From positions 1 through 5,244 of the forward strand of contig DPWB01000098.1 of assembly GCA_003527885.1 (NCBI GenBank): 5,244 nt of DNA, in the 5' to 3' direction. The DNA is from Candidatus Competibacteraceae bacterium (GTDB taxonomy: Bacteria; Pseudomonadota; Gammaproteobacteria; Competibacterales; Competibacteraceae). The position numbers and the translations under genes were made by a program. Position 1 is the stretch's first letter. Each line of letters opens with the position of its first letter. The notes below the pieces were generated by a model that did not search any database, had not been told where the DNA came from, and saw only the letters and a list, made by a program, of their open reading frames with translations. Shown here piece after piece: positions 1 through 5,206 of the stretch.

Positions 1-27
1 CTGTGGCTGCTTCTGTTTGTTTTTTTT
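1..27. other. T-rich read-through noise before the adapter
   Basis: These bases lie outside the P5 adapter and end in a run of eight Ts (20-27) directly before its first base. Read on the other strand this is an A-run after the end of the adapter, which is what sequencers typically emit once the template is exhausted. The poly-T linker of flow-cell P5 oligos is an alternative source. Either way it is very unlikely to be genomic and should be trimmed with the adapter. Confidence 0.8.
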
Positions 28-97
28 AATGATGCGGCGACCACCGAGATCTACACTAGATCGCTCGTCGGCAGCGTCAGATGTGTATAAGAGACAG
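28..97 (+). other. Illumina Nextera P5 / i5 index / Read 1 adapter (contaminant)
   Basis: The segment reads as a complete library end. Positions 28-56 match the P5 oligo (AATGATxCGGCGACCACCGA followed by GATCTACAC) with one substitution at 34, G in place of A. Positions 57-64 are TAGATCGC, which I recognise as the Nextera i5 index 501. Positions 65-78 are TCGTCGGCAGCGTC, and 79-97 are the transposon end. This is synthetic DNA left untrimmed in the assembly. True template starts at 98, and nothing upstream of that should be interpreted biologically. Confidence 0.98.
79..97 (+). other. Tn5 mosaic end from the tagmentation adapter
   Basis: AGATGTGTATAAGAGACAG is the 19-bp hyperactive Tn5 mosaic end. 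Here it is part of the Nextera Read 1 adapter, not a resident transposon: no transposase or second end is present, and the rest of the library adapter sits immediately to its left. An ATG at 81 inside it opens a false reading frame, M-C-I-R-D-R, that runs into the real gene downstream. Confidence 0.97.
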
Positions 98-101
98 ATT
101 C

Positions 102-1730
102 ATGAGCGTCGCATGTGAAGCCAACGCCAAAGCCGCCGAGGGCGCGTCGCTCGGCCTTTTCGAGCGTTATCTGACGGTATGGGTGGCGCTGTGCATCGTG
201 GCCGGCATCGTGCTGGGCCATCTGCTGCCGGGCCTATTCCAAGCCATCGGCACGCTGGAAATCGCGCGGGTCAACCTGCCGGTGGCGGTGCTGATCTGGC
301 TGATGATTATCCCGATGTTGGCCAAGATCGATTTCGCCGCGCTGCGCGGAGTCGGCCAATACTGGCGCGGGATCGCGGTGACTTTATTCATCAACTGGGG
401 CGTCAAACCCTTTTCGATGGCGCTGTTGGGCTGGCTGTTCGTCGGCGGCTTGTTCGCGCCGCTGCTGCCGGCCGAACAGATCGAACCCTATATCGCCGGA
501 CTGATTTTGCTGGCCGCCGCGCCTTGCACCGCCATGGTGTTCGTCTGGAGCCATCTGACGCGAGGTGAGCCGCATTTCACGCTGACCCAGGTCGCGCTGA
601 ACGACCTCATCATGGTGTTCGCTTTTGGCCCCATCGTCGCGCTGCTGCTGGGGCTGACCTCCATCGTGGTGCCGTGGCAAACTCTGTTCTTGTCGGTGGT
701 GCTGTACATCGCCATCCCGTTGTTCATCGCCCAAACGGTGCGCGGCGCGGTGCTGAAAGCGCGAGGTCCGGCGGGTTTGCAGCGGCTGTTGGACCGGCTG
801 GGCCCGCTGTCGCTAATCGCGCTGTTGACCACGCTGGTCTTGCTGTTCGGATTTCAGGGCGAACAGATCGTCCGCCAGCCGCTGGTGATCCTGCTGCTGG
901 CCGTTCCGATCCTGCTACAAGTGTTTTTCAACGCGGGCTTGGCGTATTGGCTGAACCGTAAGGTCGGTTCGCCGCATTGCGTCGCCGGTCCCTCGGCGCT
1001 GATCGGGGCCAGCAATTTTTTTGAACTGGCGGTGGCGGCGGCCATCGCGCTGTTCGGTTTCGAATCCGGCGCGGCGCTGGCGACGGTGGTCGGCGTGCTG
1101 ATCGAGGTTCCGGTGATGCTGGTGGTGGCGGGCATCGTCAACCGCAGTCGCGGCTGGTACGAGCGGGGCGCGCCGCTCTCGACGACCGAACGCGTTTCCT
1201 GGCCCGATTTTCTCTCCCGCAATAGGTACCCCATGAACGTACTGTTTTTGTGCACGGGTAATTCCTGTCGCTCGATTCTGGGCGAAGCCACTTTCAATCA
1301 CCTCGCGCCGCCGGGTTGGAAAGCTCTGAGCGCCGGCAGCCACCCGACCGGCAAGGTCCATCCCCGCTCGCTGGCGCTGCTGGAGCGGGAAGGGATTTCG
1401 ACCGAAGGCTATTACAGCAAATCCTGGGACGACCTGCCGGTCACGCCCGATATCGTGATCACGGTCTGCGCCAGCGCGGCGGGCGAGACCTGTCCGGCCT
1501 ACTTGGGGCCGGTGTTGCGAACCCATTGGGGCGTGGACGATCCGGCCCATGTCACCGGCACCGATGCCGAGATCGAGGCCGAATTCATGCGGGCTTATCG
1601 GATACTGCGCGCCCGCATCGAAGCGTTTTTCGCGCTGCCGCTGAACGGGTTGAAAAATGACCGGAGCCGTTTCAAAACAGAGTTGGATCGCATCGGCGCC
1701 TTGTCGCCGCAAGGGATCGAGCACCGCTAA
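102..1730 (+). CDS. acr3-arsC: ACR3 arsenite efflux permease fused to ArsC arsenate reductase
   Basis: A 542-residue two-domain protein. Residues ~20-355 are a hydrophobic ACR3 permease with about ten membrane helices. It has the family hallmarks: FINWGVKPFSMALLGWLF (~96-113), a cysteine in AAPCTAMVF (C142) that corresponds to the essential ACR3 cysteine, and acidic residues in NFFELAV (E308) and LIEVPVM (E335). After a ~22-residue linker, residues 378-542 form a complete ArsC of the low-molecular-weight phosphatase fold. The CX5R loop is CTGNSCR (C384-R390), the shuttle cysteines are C456 and C464, and the general-acid loop is WGVDDP (D479/D480). Such reductases take electrons from thioredoxin; the fusion would hand arsenite directly to the pump. 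An in-frame ATG at 81 lies in adapter sequence, so I start at 102. Because only four native bases precede it, a true start further upstream cannot be excluded. Similar fusions are known, for example in mycobacteria. Confidence 0.93.
   Translation: MSVACEANAKAAEGASLGLFERYLTVWVALCIVAGIVLGHLLPGLFQAIGTLEIARVNLPVAVLIWLMIIPMLAKIDFAALRGVGQYWRGIAVTLFINWGVKPFSMALLGWLFVGGLFAPLLPAEQIEPYIAGLILLAAAPCTAMVFVWSHLTRGEPHFTLTQVALNDLIMVFAFGPIVALLLGLTSIVVPWQTLFLSVVLYIAIPLFIAQTVRGAVLKARGPAGLQRLLDRLGPLSLIALLTTLVLLFGFQGEQIVRQPLVILLLAVPILLQVFFNAGLAYWLNRKVGSPHCVAGPSALIGASNFFELAVAAAIALFGFESGAALATVVGVLIEVPVMLVVAGIVNRSRGWYERGAPLSTTERVSWPDFLSRNRYPMNVLFLCTGNSCRSILGEATFNHLAPPGWKALSAGSHPTGKVHPRSLALLEREGISTEGYYSKSWDDLPVTPDIVITVCASAAGETCPAYLGPVLRTHWGVDDPAHVTGTDAEIEAEFMRAYRILRARIEAFFALPLNGLKNDRSRFKTELDRIGALSPQGIEHR
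1224..1235 (+). promoter_or_regulatory. Possible internal ribosome start for a free ArsC
   Basis: The ATG at 1233-1235 is codon 378 of the fusion and coincides with the normal first residue of stand-alone ArsC proteins (MNVLFLCTGNS). A short AGG (1224-1226) lies 6 bases before it. The ribosome site is weak, but the retained start codon could allow a separate 165-residue reductase to be made as well as the fusion. It may equally be a relic of the ancestral gene boundary. Confidence 0.35.
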
Positions 1731-2626
1731 AAAACGCTATTGAGCAAATTCGACGGCGAATATTGATCGGTCAGGATCCGGGCGTCGGCTTTCCAGTCGG
1801 GCTTGGTCGAAAACAGCGGCAACAGCCAATCGCGGCCAAAACCGAGCGGTTTGAGTTTCTCCTCCAGCGCGGCGGCGTTGCGGTCGATGGCGTCGCGGGC
1901 GGGGGCGCCGTCCAGCCTGGCGAGAACGATGCGATTTTTATATTGCACCCGGAGATTGTAAAACTCGCCGAACACCGATTGATAGGTGGTCGATTCGTGG
2001 TCGTAAAGGCGGCTGGTCGAAAAGGTGTTGGCGGCCAGCACGCCATCCGCAGTTAGCAGTTTCTTGATTTCAAGCAGGAATTCTTGAGTCAGCAGATGCT
2101 CCGGAATGTATTGGTGGTCGAAGGCATCCAGCATGATCAAGTCGTAGCGTTGCCCGGCCTTGCCCGCGCGCTTGGCGAACACGCGCCCGTCTTCCTCGAT
2201 CACATGGAGTTGCTGGCCGGACTCGAAACCGAAGAACTGCTTGGCGACCTTCACCACCGCCGGATCGATTTCCACGATGTCGATGGCGGCGTCGGGGTAC
2301 ATTTTCGCCAGCGCCATCGGCAGCACGCCGCCGCCTAGCCCAACGATCAGGACGTTCCGGGGATCGGGGTTGAGATACAGCGCGCCCATCATCATCTTGG
2401 TGTAGGTGAAGACGAACTGGTTGGGGTCATCGAGGGACTTGCAGGTCTGCCGGGCGCTTTGATCTCGCTGGCTGAAGCTCATGCACCGTTGGTCGCCTTC
2501 TTCATAAATGACGATATTGCGGTATAGCGACTTTTCGGTGTGGATGACGTTGCTTGCGGTGGAATGGGTGGCCATGAGCGAAGCGAACAGCGCGAACAGT
2601 GTCTTGAGGCTATGGACCGGGCGCAT
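1727..2626 (-). CDS. Spermidine synthase-like (SpeE-fold) protein with signal-peptide-like N-terminus
   Basis: A 299-residue protein starting at ATG 2626. Residues 7-19 are a hydrophobic stretch after a basic N-terminus (LKTLFALFASLMA), followed by small residues, so it looks like a signal peptide or membrane anchor. Residues ~85-210 are a Rossmann fold of the spermidine synthase type: VLIVGLGGG (92-100), VEIDP (E119, D121) for the ribose, EEDGR (D146), and a retained DxxD pair in LDAFD (D167, D170). The canonical GGGDG loop reads GGGVL, so the loop aspartate that contacts the aminopropyl donor in true synthases is missing. Aminopropyl transfer to putrescine is therefore doubtful. An in-frame TTG at 2641 would add five residues but has no ribosome site; a GGA precedes ATG 2626 by 10 bases. 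The gene overlaps the membrane gene upstream and is probably co-translated with it. Its stop overlaps the arsenic gene's stop. Confidence 0.82.
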   Translation of the reverse strand: MRPVHSLKTLFALFASLMATHSTASNVIHTEKSLYRNIVIYEEGDQRCMSFSQRDQSARQTCKSLDDPNQFVFTYTKMMMGALYLNPDPRNVLIVGLGGGVLPMALAKMYPDAAIDIVEIDPAVVKVAKQFFGFESGQQLHVIEEDGRVFAKRAGKAGQRYDLIMLDAFDHQYIPEHLLTQEFLLEIKKLLTADGVLAANTFSTSRLYDHESTTYQSVFGEFYNLRVQYKNRIVLARLDGAPARDAIDRNAAALEEKLKPLGFGRDWLLPLFSTKPDWKADARILTDQYSPSNLLNSVF

Positions 2627-3215
2627 TTTCACGGTTTCCAAGGACGGTGGCGAGCGAGCCCAGAATCAGCGAAACGCCGATGAGGCCGGCCAGAATTTGA
2701 TGGATTTCAAAGTAAAGAACCAGATAGAACGAGGTCAGGATAGTTCCCGCCGCGCTGCCGAAGGTCGAAAAAAAATACAGCAACCCGGCGCAATGGCCGC
2801 TGGATTGGGGATCGCGCACCAGCAAGCGCACCGCGTAAGGCGACACCATGCCGGCGATGGCGGTCGGAATGAAAAAGAACAGAGTCGCCGCCAACAGCGA
2901 ACCGTAACGGGGATCGCCGACACGATCGAATACCGCATCGAGCACCGCATCGCCCAACAGAATGACCGGAATGGTGGTCGCGGCCCCCAGCATCAGCAGC
3001 AACGCCAGCCGCCGCAAGCTCGGATCGCGCAGCGACAAACGCCCGCCGAGCAGATAACCGACCGACAAGGCCAGCATGAACACCGTGATCACCCCGCCCC
3101 AGACGTAGATGCTGTTGCCGAAGTTGGGCGCGAGAATCCGCCCGCTCAACAGCTCGATCGCCATCACGAAAAAACCGGACCATCCCGCGATCAAAAAAAT
3201 GAAGATGCGCTGCAA
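2610..3215 (-). CDS. Six-helix membrane protein, N-terminal half of fused MFS/spermidine synthase type
   Basis: A 201-residue integral membrane protein with about six hydrophobic segments (~3-24, 37-60, 68-92, 104-130, 140-165, 170-193). The N-terminus carries the motif ELLSGRILAPNFGNSIYVWG (~21-40), which recurs in the membrane portion of proteins annotated as fused MFS/spermidine synthase. Here that portion is a separate gene: it ends at TAG 2610-2612, inside the start region of the SpeE-like gene, in a different frame. The start is a TTG at 3215. It is supported by GAGG eight bases upstream and by an in-frame TAA just before it, and no in-frame ATG lies between them. The function of this membrane family is not established. 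The pairing suggests it forms a complex with, or supplies a substrate to, the SpeE-like protein. Confidence 0.82.
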   Translation of the reverse strand: MQRIFIFLIAGWSGFFVMAIELLSGRILAPNFGNSIYVWGGVITVFMLALSVGYLLGGRLSLRDPSLRRLALLLMLGAATTIPVILLGDAVLDAVFDRVGDPRYGSLLAATLFFFIPTAIAGMVSPYAVRLLVRDPQSSGHCAGLLYFFSTFGSAAGTILTSFYLVLYFEIHQILAGLIGVSLILGSLATVLGNRENAPGP

Positions 3216-3223
3216 GCTCGGAG

Positions 3224-3227
3224 CCTC
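3224..3227 (-). promoter_or_regulatory. Ribosome binding site fixing the TTG start of the membrane gene
   Basis: On the minus strand GAGG is followed by eight bases and TTG 3215-3213. This spacing is good, and there is no competing ATG between the upstream in-frame stop and the first membrane helix, so the site decides the start. Confidence 0.65.
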
Positions 3228-3302
3228 GACAATTTAGTGGGATCGCGACAGGCCGTCGGCGACCGTCGGGCAAGCTTACTATGAAACAGGGCGCGCCGGC
3301 GG

Positions 3303-3331
3303 TTTCAGCGCGCGCGATTTCGCGATTGAAA
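3303..3331. repeat. Imperfect inverted repeat in the divergent intergenic region
   Basis: TTTCA (3303-3307) pairs with TGAAA (3327-3331). Inside it CGCG (3309-3312) pairs with CGCG (3321-3324), with a small asymmetry of one versus two unpaired bases and a loop of eight. The element lies between the divergent starts at 3215 and 3424, just left of a candidate promoter. No T-run follows on either strand, so it does not look like an intrinsic terminator. It could be an operator, or chance in GC-rich DNA. Confidence 0.35.
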
Positions 3332-3345
3332 GGGGTGACAAGCGC

Positions 3346-3373
3346 TTGATATCCGGGAAATCGCGCATACATT
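3346..3373 (+). promoter_or_regulatory. Candidate promoter for the cbpA-cbpM-trxC cluster
   Basis: TTGATA (3346-3351, five of six bases of a sigma-70 -35 box) is separated by 16 bases from TACATT (3368-3373, four of six bases of a -10 box). Transcription would start near 3380, about 45 bases before the cbpA start. The same stretch, CTTGATA followed 12 bases later by CGCAT, also loosely resembles a heat-shock (sigma-32) promoter, which would suit a chaperone gene. The matches are too weak to choose between these readings. Confidence 0.35.
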
Positions 3374-3410
3374 GTTGGAATGAGACTTTCGGCTGACCGA
3401 TCCCGTTGAT

Positions 3411-3416
3411 AGGAGG
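3411..3416 (+). promoter_or_regulatory. Strong Shine-Dalgarno fixing the TTG start of cbpA
   Basis: AGGAGG is a full anti-16S match, seven bases before TTG 3424. It overlaps an earlier in-frame TTG frame (3406) and so rules that start out. GGAGG (3412-3416) and CCTCC (3418-3422) are complementary, but they are separated by one base and can form only a very small hairpin. Confidence 0.85.
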
Positions 3417-3423
3417 GCCTCCC

Positions 3424-4425
3424 TTGGATTTCAAGGACTATTACCAAACTCTGGGCGTAGCCCGCGACGCCACACCGGAGCACATCAAAAAAGCGTTCCG
3501 CAAACTCGCCCGCAAATACCATCCCGACGTTTCCAAGGAAGCGGACGCCGACGCGCGCATGAAAGAAGTCAACGAGGCTTATGCCGTGCTCTCGGACCCG
3601 GAAAAGCGCACCGCCTACGACCAAATCGGCCAAGGCTACCAGTCCGGCCAGGATTTCCGGCCACCGCCGGATTGGCAGGGTGGCTTCCAGGCCGCGTCCG
3701 ACCGGGGTTATTCCCAAGCGGAAGCCGCCGATTTCAGCGACTTCTTCGCCGAGCTGTTCGGCAGGCGAGCGGGCGCGGCGGGGCCGGATTTCCACGCGCG
3801 CGGCCAGGACCCGACCCGCAAGCACTACGAGCGCCAAGCCGCCCCGGATTTCCACGCGCGCGGCCAGGACCAGCACGCCGAGGTGCTGCTCGATTTGGAA
3901 GACGCTTTCGATGGAACGACCCGCCAGATCAGCTTGCGCGTGCCGAAACTGGACGACAAAGGCCGGCTCGCGCTCGATACCCGCACCCTCAACGTCAAGA
4001 TCCCCAAGGGTGTTCGCGAAGGCCAAATAATCCGGCTGGCCGGCCAGGGCAGCGCGGGTTACGGCGAGGGTCCAGCCGGCGATTTGTTGCTGGAAATCCA
4101 TTTCAAACCGCACGCCCGTTTTCGGGTGGACGGGCGGGATATGTACTTGACCTTGCCGGTGGCTCCCTGGGAAGCGGCGCTGGGCGCGGTCGTTCCGGTC
4201 GATCTGCCCCATGGCGGCCAGCTCAAGGTACGGATTCCGGAAGGCGCGCAGAGCGGCCGGCAATTGCGGGTGCGCGGCAAGGGCATTCCCGGCGATCCGC
4301 CCGGCGATTTGCGGCTCGATATCCAGGTGGTGCTGCCGGCGGCGGCGACCCCGCGAGCGCGGGAACTGTACGAAACCATGGCGCGCGAACTGGCGTTCGA
4401 CCCCCGCGCCGAGACGAGGGCCTGA
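3424..4425 (+). CDS. cbpA: CbpA, J-domain co-chaperone of DnaK
   Basis: A 333-residue class B Hsp40. Residues 2-70 are a J domain beginning DFKDYYQTLGV, with the HPD triad at 33-35 that stimulates DnaK ATPase. A flexible G/F-rich linker (~71-120) contains the typical DFSDFFAELFG segment. There is no DnaJ zinc finger. Residues ~150-310 form two C-terminal beta domains for client binding (HAEVLLDLEDAFDGTTR; LNVKIPKGVREGQIIRLAGQG; LKVRIPEGAQSGRQLRVRGKG), followed by a short dimerisation tail. The start is TTG 3424, set by AGGAGG. The linker carries an extra 20-residue segment, PDFHARGQD plus a degenerate remainder, before the expected PDFHARGQDQHAEV. This is an in-frame partial duplication not usual in the family. 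cbpM follows three bases after the stop. In E. coli CbpA also binds curved DNA and is stationary-phase induced; whether that applies here is not visible. Confidence 0.94.
   Translation: MDFKDYYQTLGVARDATPEHIKKAFRKLARKYHPDVSKEADADARMKEVNEAYAVLSDPEKRTAYDQIGQGYQSGQDFRPPPDWQGGFQAASDRGYSQAEAADFSDFFAELFGRRAGAAGPDFHARGQDPTRKHYERQAAPDFHARGQDQHAEVLLDLEDAFDGTTRQISLRVPKLDDKGRLALDTRTLNVKIPKGVREGQIIRLAGQGSAGYGEGPAGDLLLEIHFKPHARFRVDGRDMYLTLPVAPWEAALGAVVPVDLPHGGQLKVRIPEGAQSGRQLRVRGKGIPGDPPGDLRLDIQVVLPAAATPRARELYETMARELAFDPRAETRA
3784..3903 (+). repeat. 60-bp tandem partial duplication within cbpA
   Basis: Bases 3784-3811 and 3844-3871 are identical over 28 nt and offset by exactly 60 bases, so the reading frame is kept. 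They encode PDFHARGQD at residues 121-129 and again at 141-149. After the identical part the copies diverge, though AGCAC..CGAG recurs in both with a shift. The right copy runs into the conserved QHAEVLLDLE of the family, so the left copy is the extra one. Confidence 0.85.
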
Positions 4426-4428
4426 GTC

Positions 4429-4737
4429 ATGCGCGATGACGATATTTTGACCGGCGTCATTCTTGAGGAAGCCTGCCTGACCCTGGAGGAATTGGCGGGC
4501 GCCTGCTCGGTCCCGCCCGAGTGGGTGCAGCTTCACGTCGAGGAAGGTTTGCTGTCGGGCCCGGACAACGCGACCAGCGAACGGCTTTTCAGCCGGCGCG
4601 AACTTTGGCGCGCCCGCCACATGTACCGGCTGGAGCGCGATTTTGACGCCGTGCCGGAACTGGCCGCACTGTTCGCCGACCTCTTGGAAGAGTTGGACAG
4701 CTTGCGCGCCCACATGCGGCGAGCCGGCCTGCGCTGA
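4429..4737 (+). CDS. cbpM: CbpM, modulator of the CbpA co-chaperone
   Basis: A 102-residue protein, close to the ~100 residues usual for CbpM. Residues ~16-45 (LTLEELAGACSVPPEWVQLH) form a MerR-like winged-helix segment, followed by VEEGLL, a basic stretch with R and W (RRELWRARHMYRLERDF), and a helical C-terminus rich in L, E and A (~75-98). In E. coli CbpM binds the CbpA J domain and blocks its work with DnaK and its DNA binding. The MerR-like part serves protein contact, not transcription control. It starts at ATG 4429, three bases after the cbpA stop, with GAGGG (4416-4420) eight bases upstream, so the two are almost certainly co-transcribed and coupled. Confidence 0.9.
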   Translation: MRDDDILTGVILEEACLTLEELAGACSVPPEWVQLHVEEGLLSGPDNATSERLFSRRELWRARHMYRLERDFDAVPELAALFADLLEELDSLRAHMRRAGLR

Positions 4738-4768
4738 CGCATGGCTTTTCCGGCCGGGGAGAATACCC

Positions 4769-5206
4769 ATGTCCGAATCCCTGCATCTGGTCTGCCCGCA
4801 TTGCCAGGCGATCAACCGCTTGCCTGCCCGGCGGCTCGGCGAACAACCGAACTGCGGCCAATGCCACCGACCGCTGTTCACCGGTCATCCGGTCGAACTT
4901 ACCACCGCCACCTTCCCCCAGCAGCTCGCCCGCAACGACATCCCCCTCGTGGTGGATTTCTGGGCCCCCTGGTGCGGCCCGTGCAAGATGATGGCGCCGG
5001 CTTTCGTCCGGGCGGCGGCGCAACTGGAGCCGCAAATTCGCTTGGCCAAGGTCGATACCGAAGCCGAACCGGAGCTGGGCGCGCGGTACAATATCCGCAG
5101 TATCCCGACCTTGGCTCTGTTCCAAGGGGGCCGAGAAGTGGCCCGGCAGGCGGGCGCGATGGGAGTGGCGGACATCGTGCGCTGGGTTCGCGCGAGCTTG
5201 GTTTGA
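4769..5206 (+). CDS. trxC: Thioredoxin 2 (zinc-ribbon thioredoxin)
   Basis: A 145-residue cytoplasmic disulfide reductase. The N-terminus holds two zinc-binding CxxC pairs (C9/C12 and C29/C32) that distinguish thioredoxin 2 from thioredoxin 1. The thioredoxin fold covers ~42-145, with active site WCGPC (W68, C69, C72) preceded by VVDFWAP, the buried D63, and the cis-proline in SIPT (P113). Length matches the E. coli protein (about 139). The start at ATG 4769 has GGAG (4758-4761) seven bases upstream. An in-frame upstream extension to 4643 would overlap cbpM and adds no family sequence, so it is rejected. It lies 31 bases after cbpM with no visible terminator and probably belongs to the same operon. 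In E. coli TrxC is induced by OxyR under peroxide stress; no OxyR site is recognised here. It could also reduce the ArsC domain encoded 3 kb away. Confidence 0.95.
   Translation: MSESLHLVCPHCQAINRLPARRLGEQPNCGQCHRPLFTGHPVELTTATFPQQLARNDIPLVVDFWAPWCGPCKMMAPAFVRAAAQLEPQIRLAKVDTEAEPELGARYNIRSIPTLALFQGGREVARQAGAMGVADIVRWVRASLV

Noticed and set aside
79..97. A resident Tn5-type transposon end
   Set aside because: It sits in exact order within a Nextera library adapter, with no transposase, partner end or target duplication, so it is synthetic.
1699..1714. Hairpin CCTTG/CAAGG near the convergent stops as a terminator
   Set aside because: Only a five-base-pair stem, and no T-run follows it on either strand. 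The A-run at 1729-1734 is a T-run for the minus strand but has no stable stem directly before it.
915..1724. A 269-codon minus-strand open frame opposite the arsenic fusion
   Set aside because: The plus strand has conserved ACR3 and ArsC motifs throughout; the antisense translation is R/Q/H-rich with no motif.
1748..1761. Small ATTCG-ACGG-CGAAT hairpin as a terminator
   Set aside because: The five-pair AT-containing stem lies inside the minus-strand coding end and has no adjacent T-run on the plus strand; chance is enough to explain it.
2508..3284. A 258-codon plus-strand open frame opposite the minus-strand pair
   Set aside because: Its translation is highly polar, rich in Q, R and H with no family motif, while the opposite strand encodes clear membrane and Rossmann proteins. 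It is an antisense shadow of GC-rich coding DNA.
4429..4737. CbpM as a MerR-family DNA-binding regulator
   Set aside because: The helix-turn-helix resemblance is real, but length and position right after cbpA fit the CbpM modulator family, which acts by protein contact.
2707..4881. A 724-codon minus-strand open frame spanning cbpA, cbpM and the intergenic region
   Set aside because: It is opposite three recognisable genes and its translation is low-complexity, arginine- and alanine-rich, with no recognisable domain. Long antisense frames are expected in GC-rich DNA.
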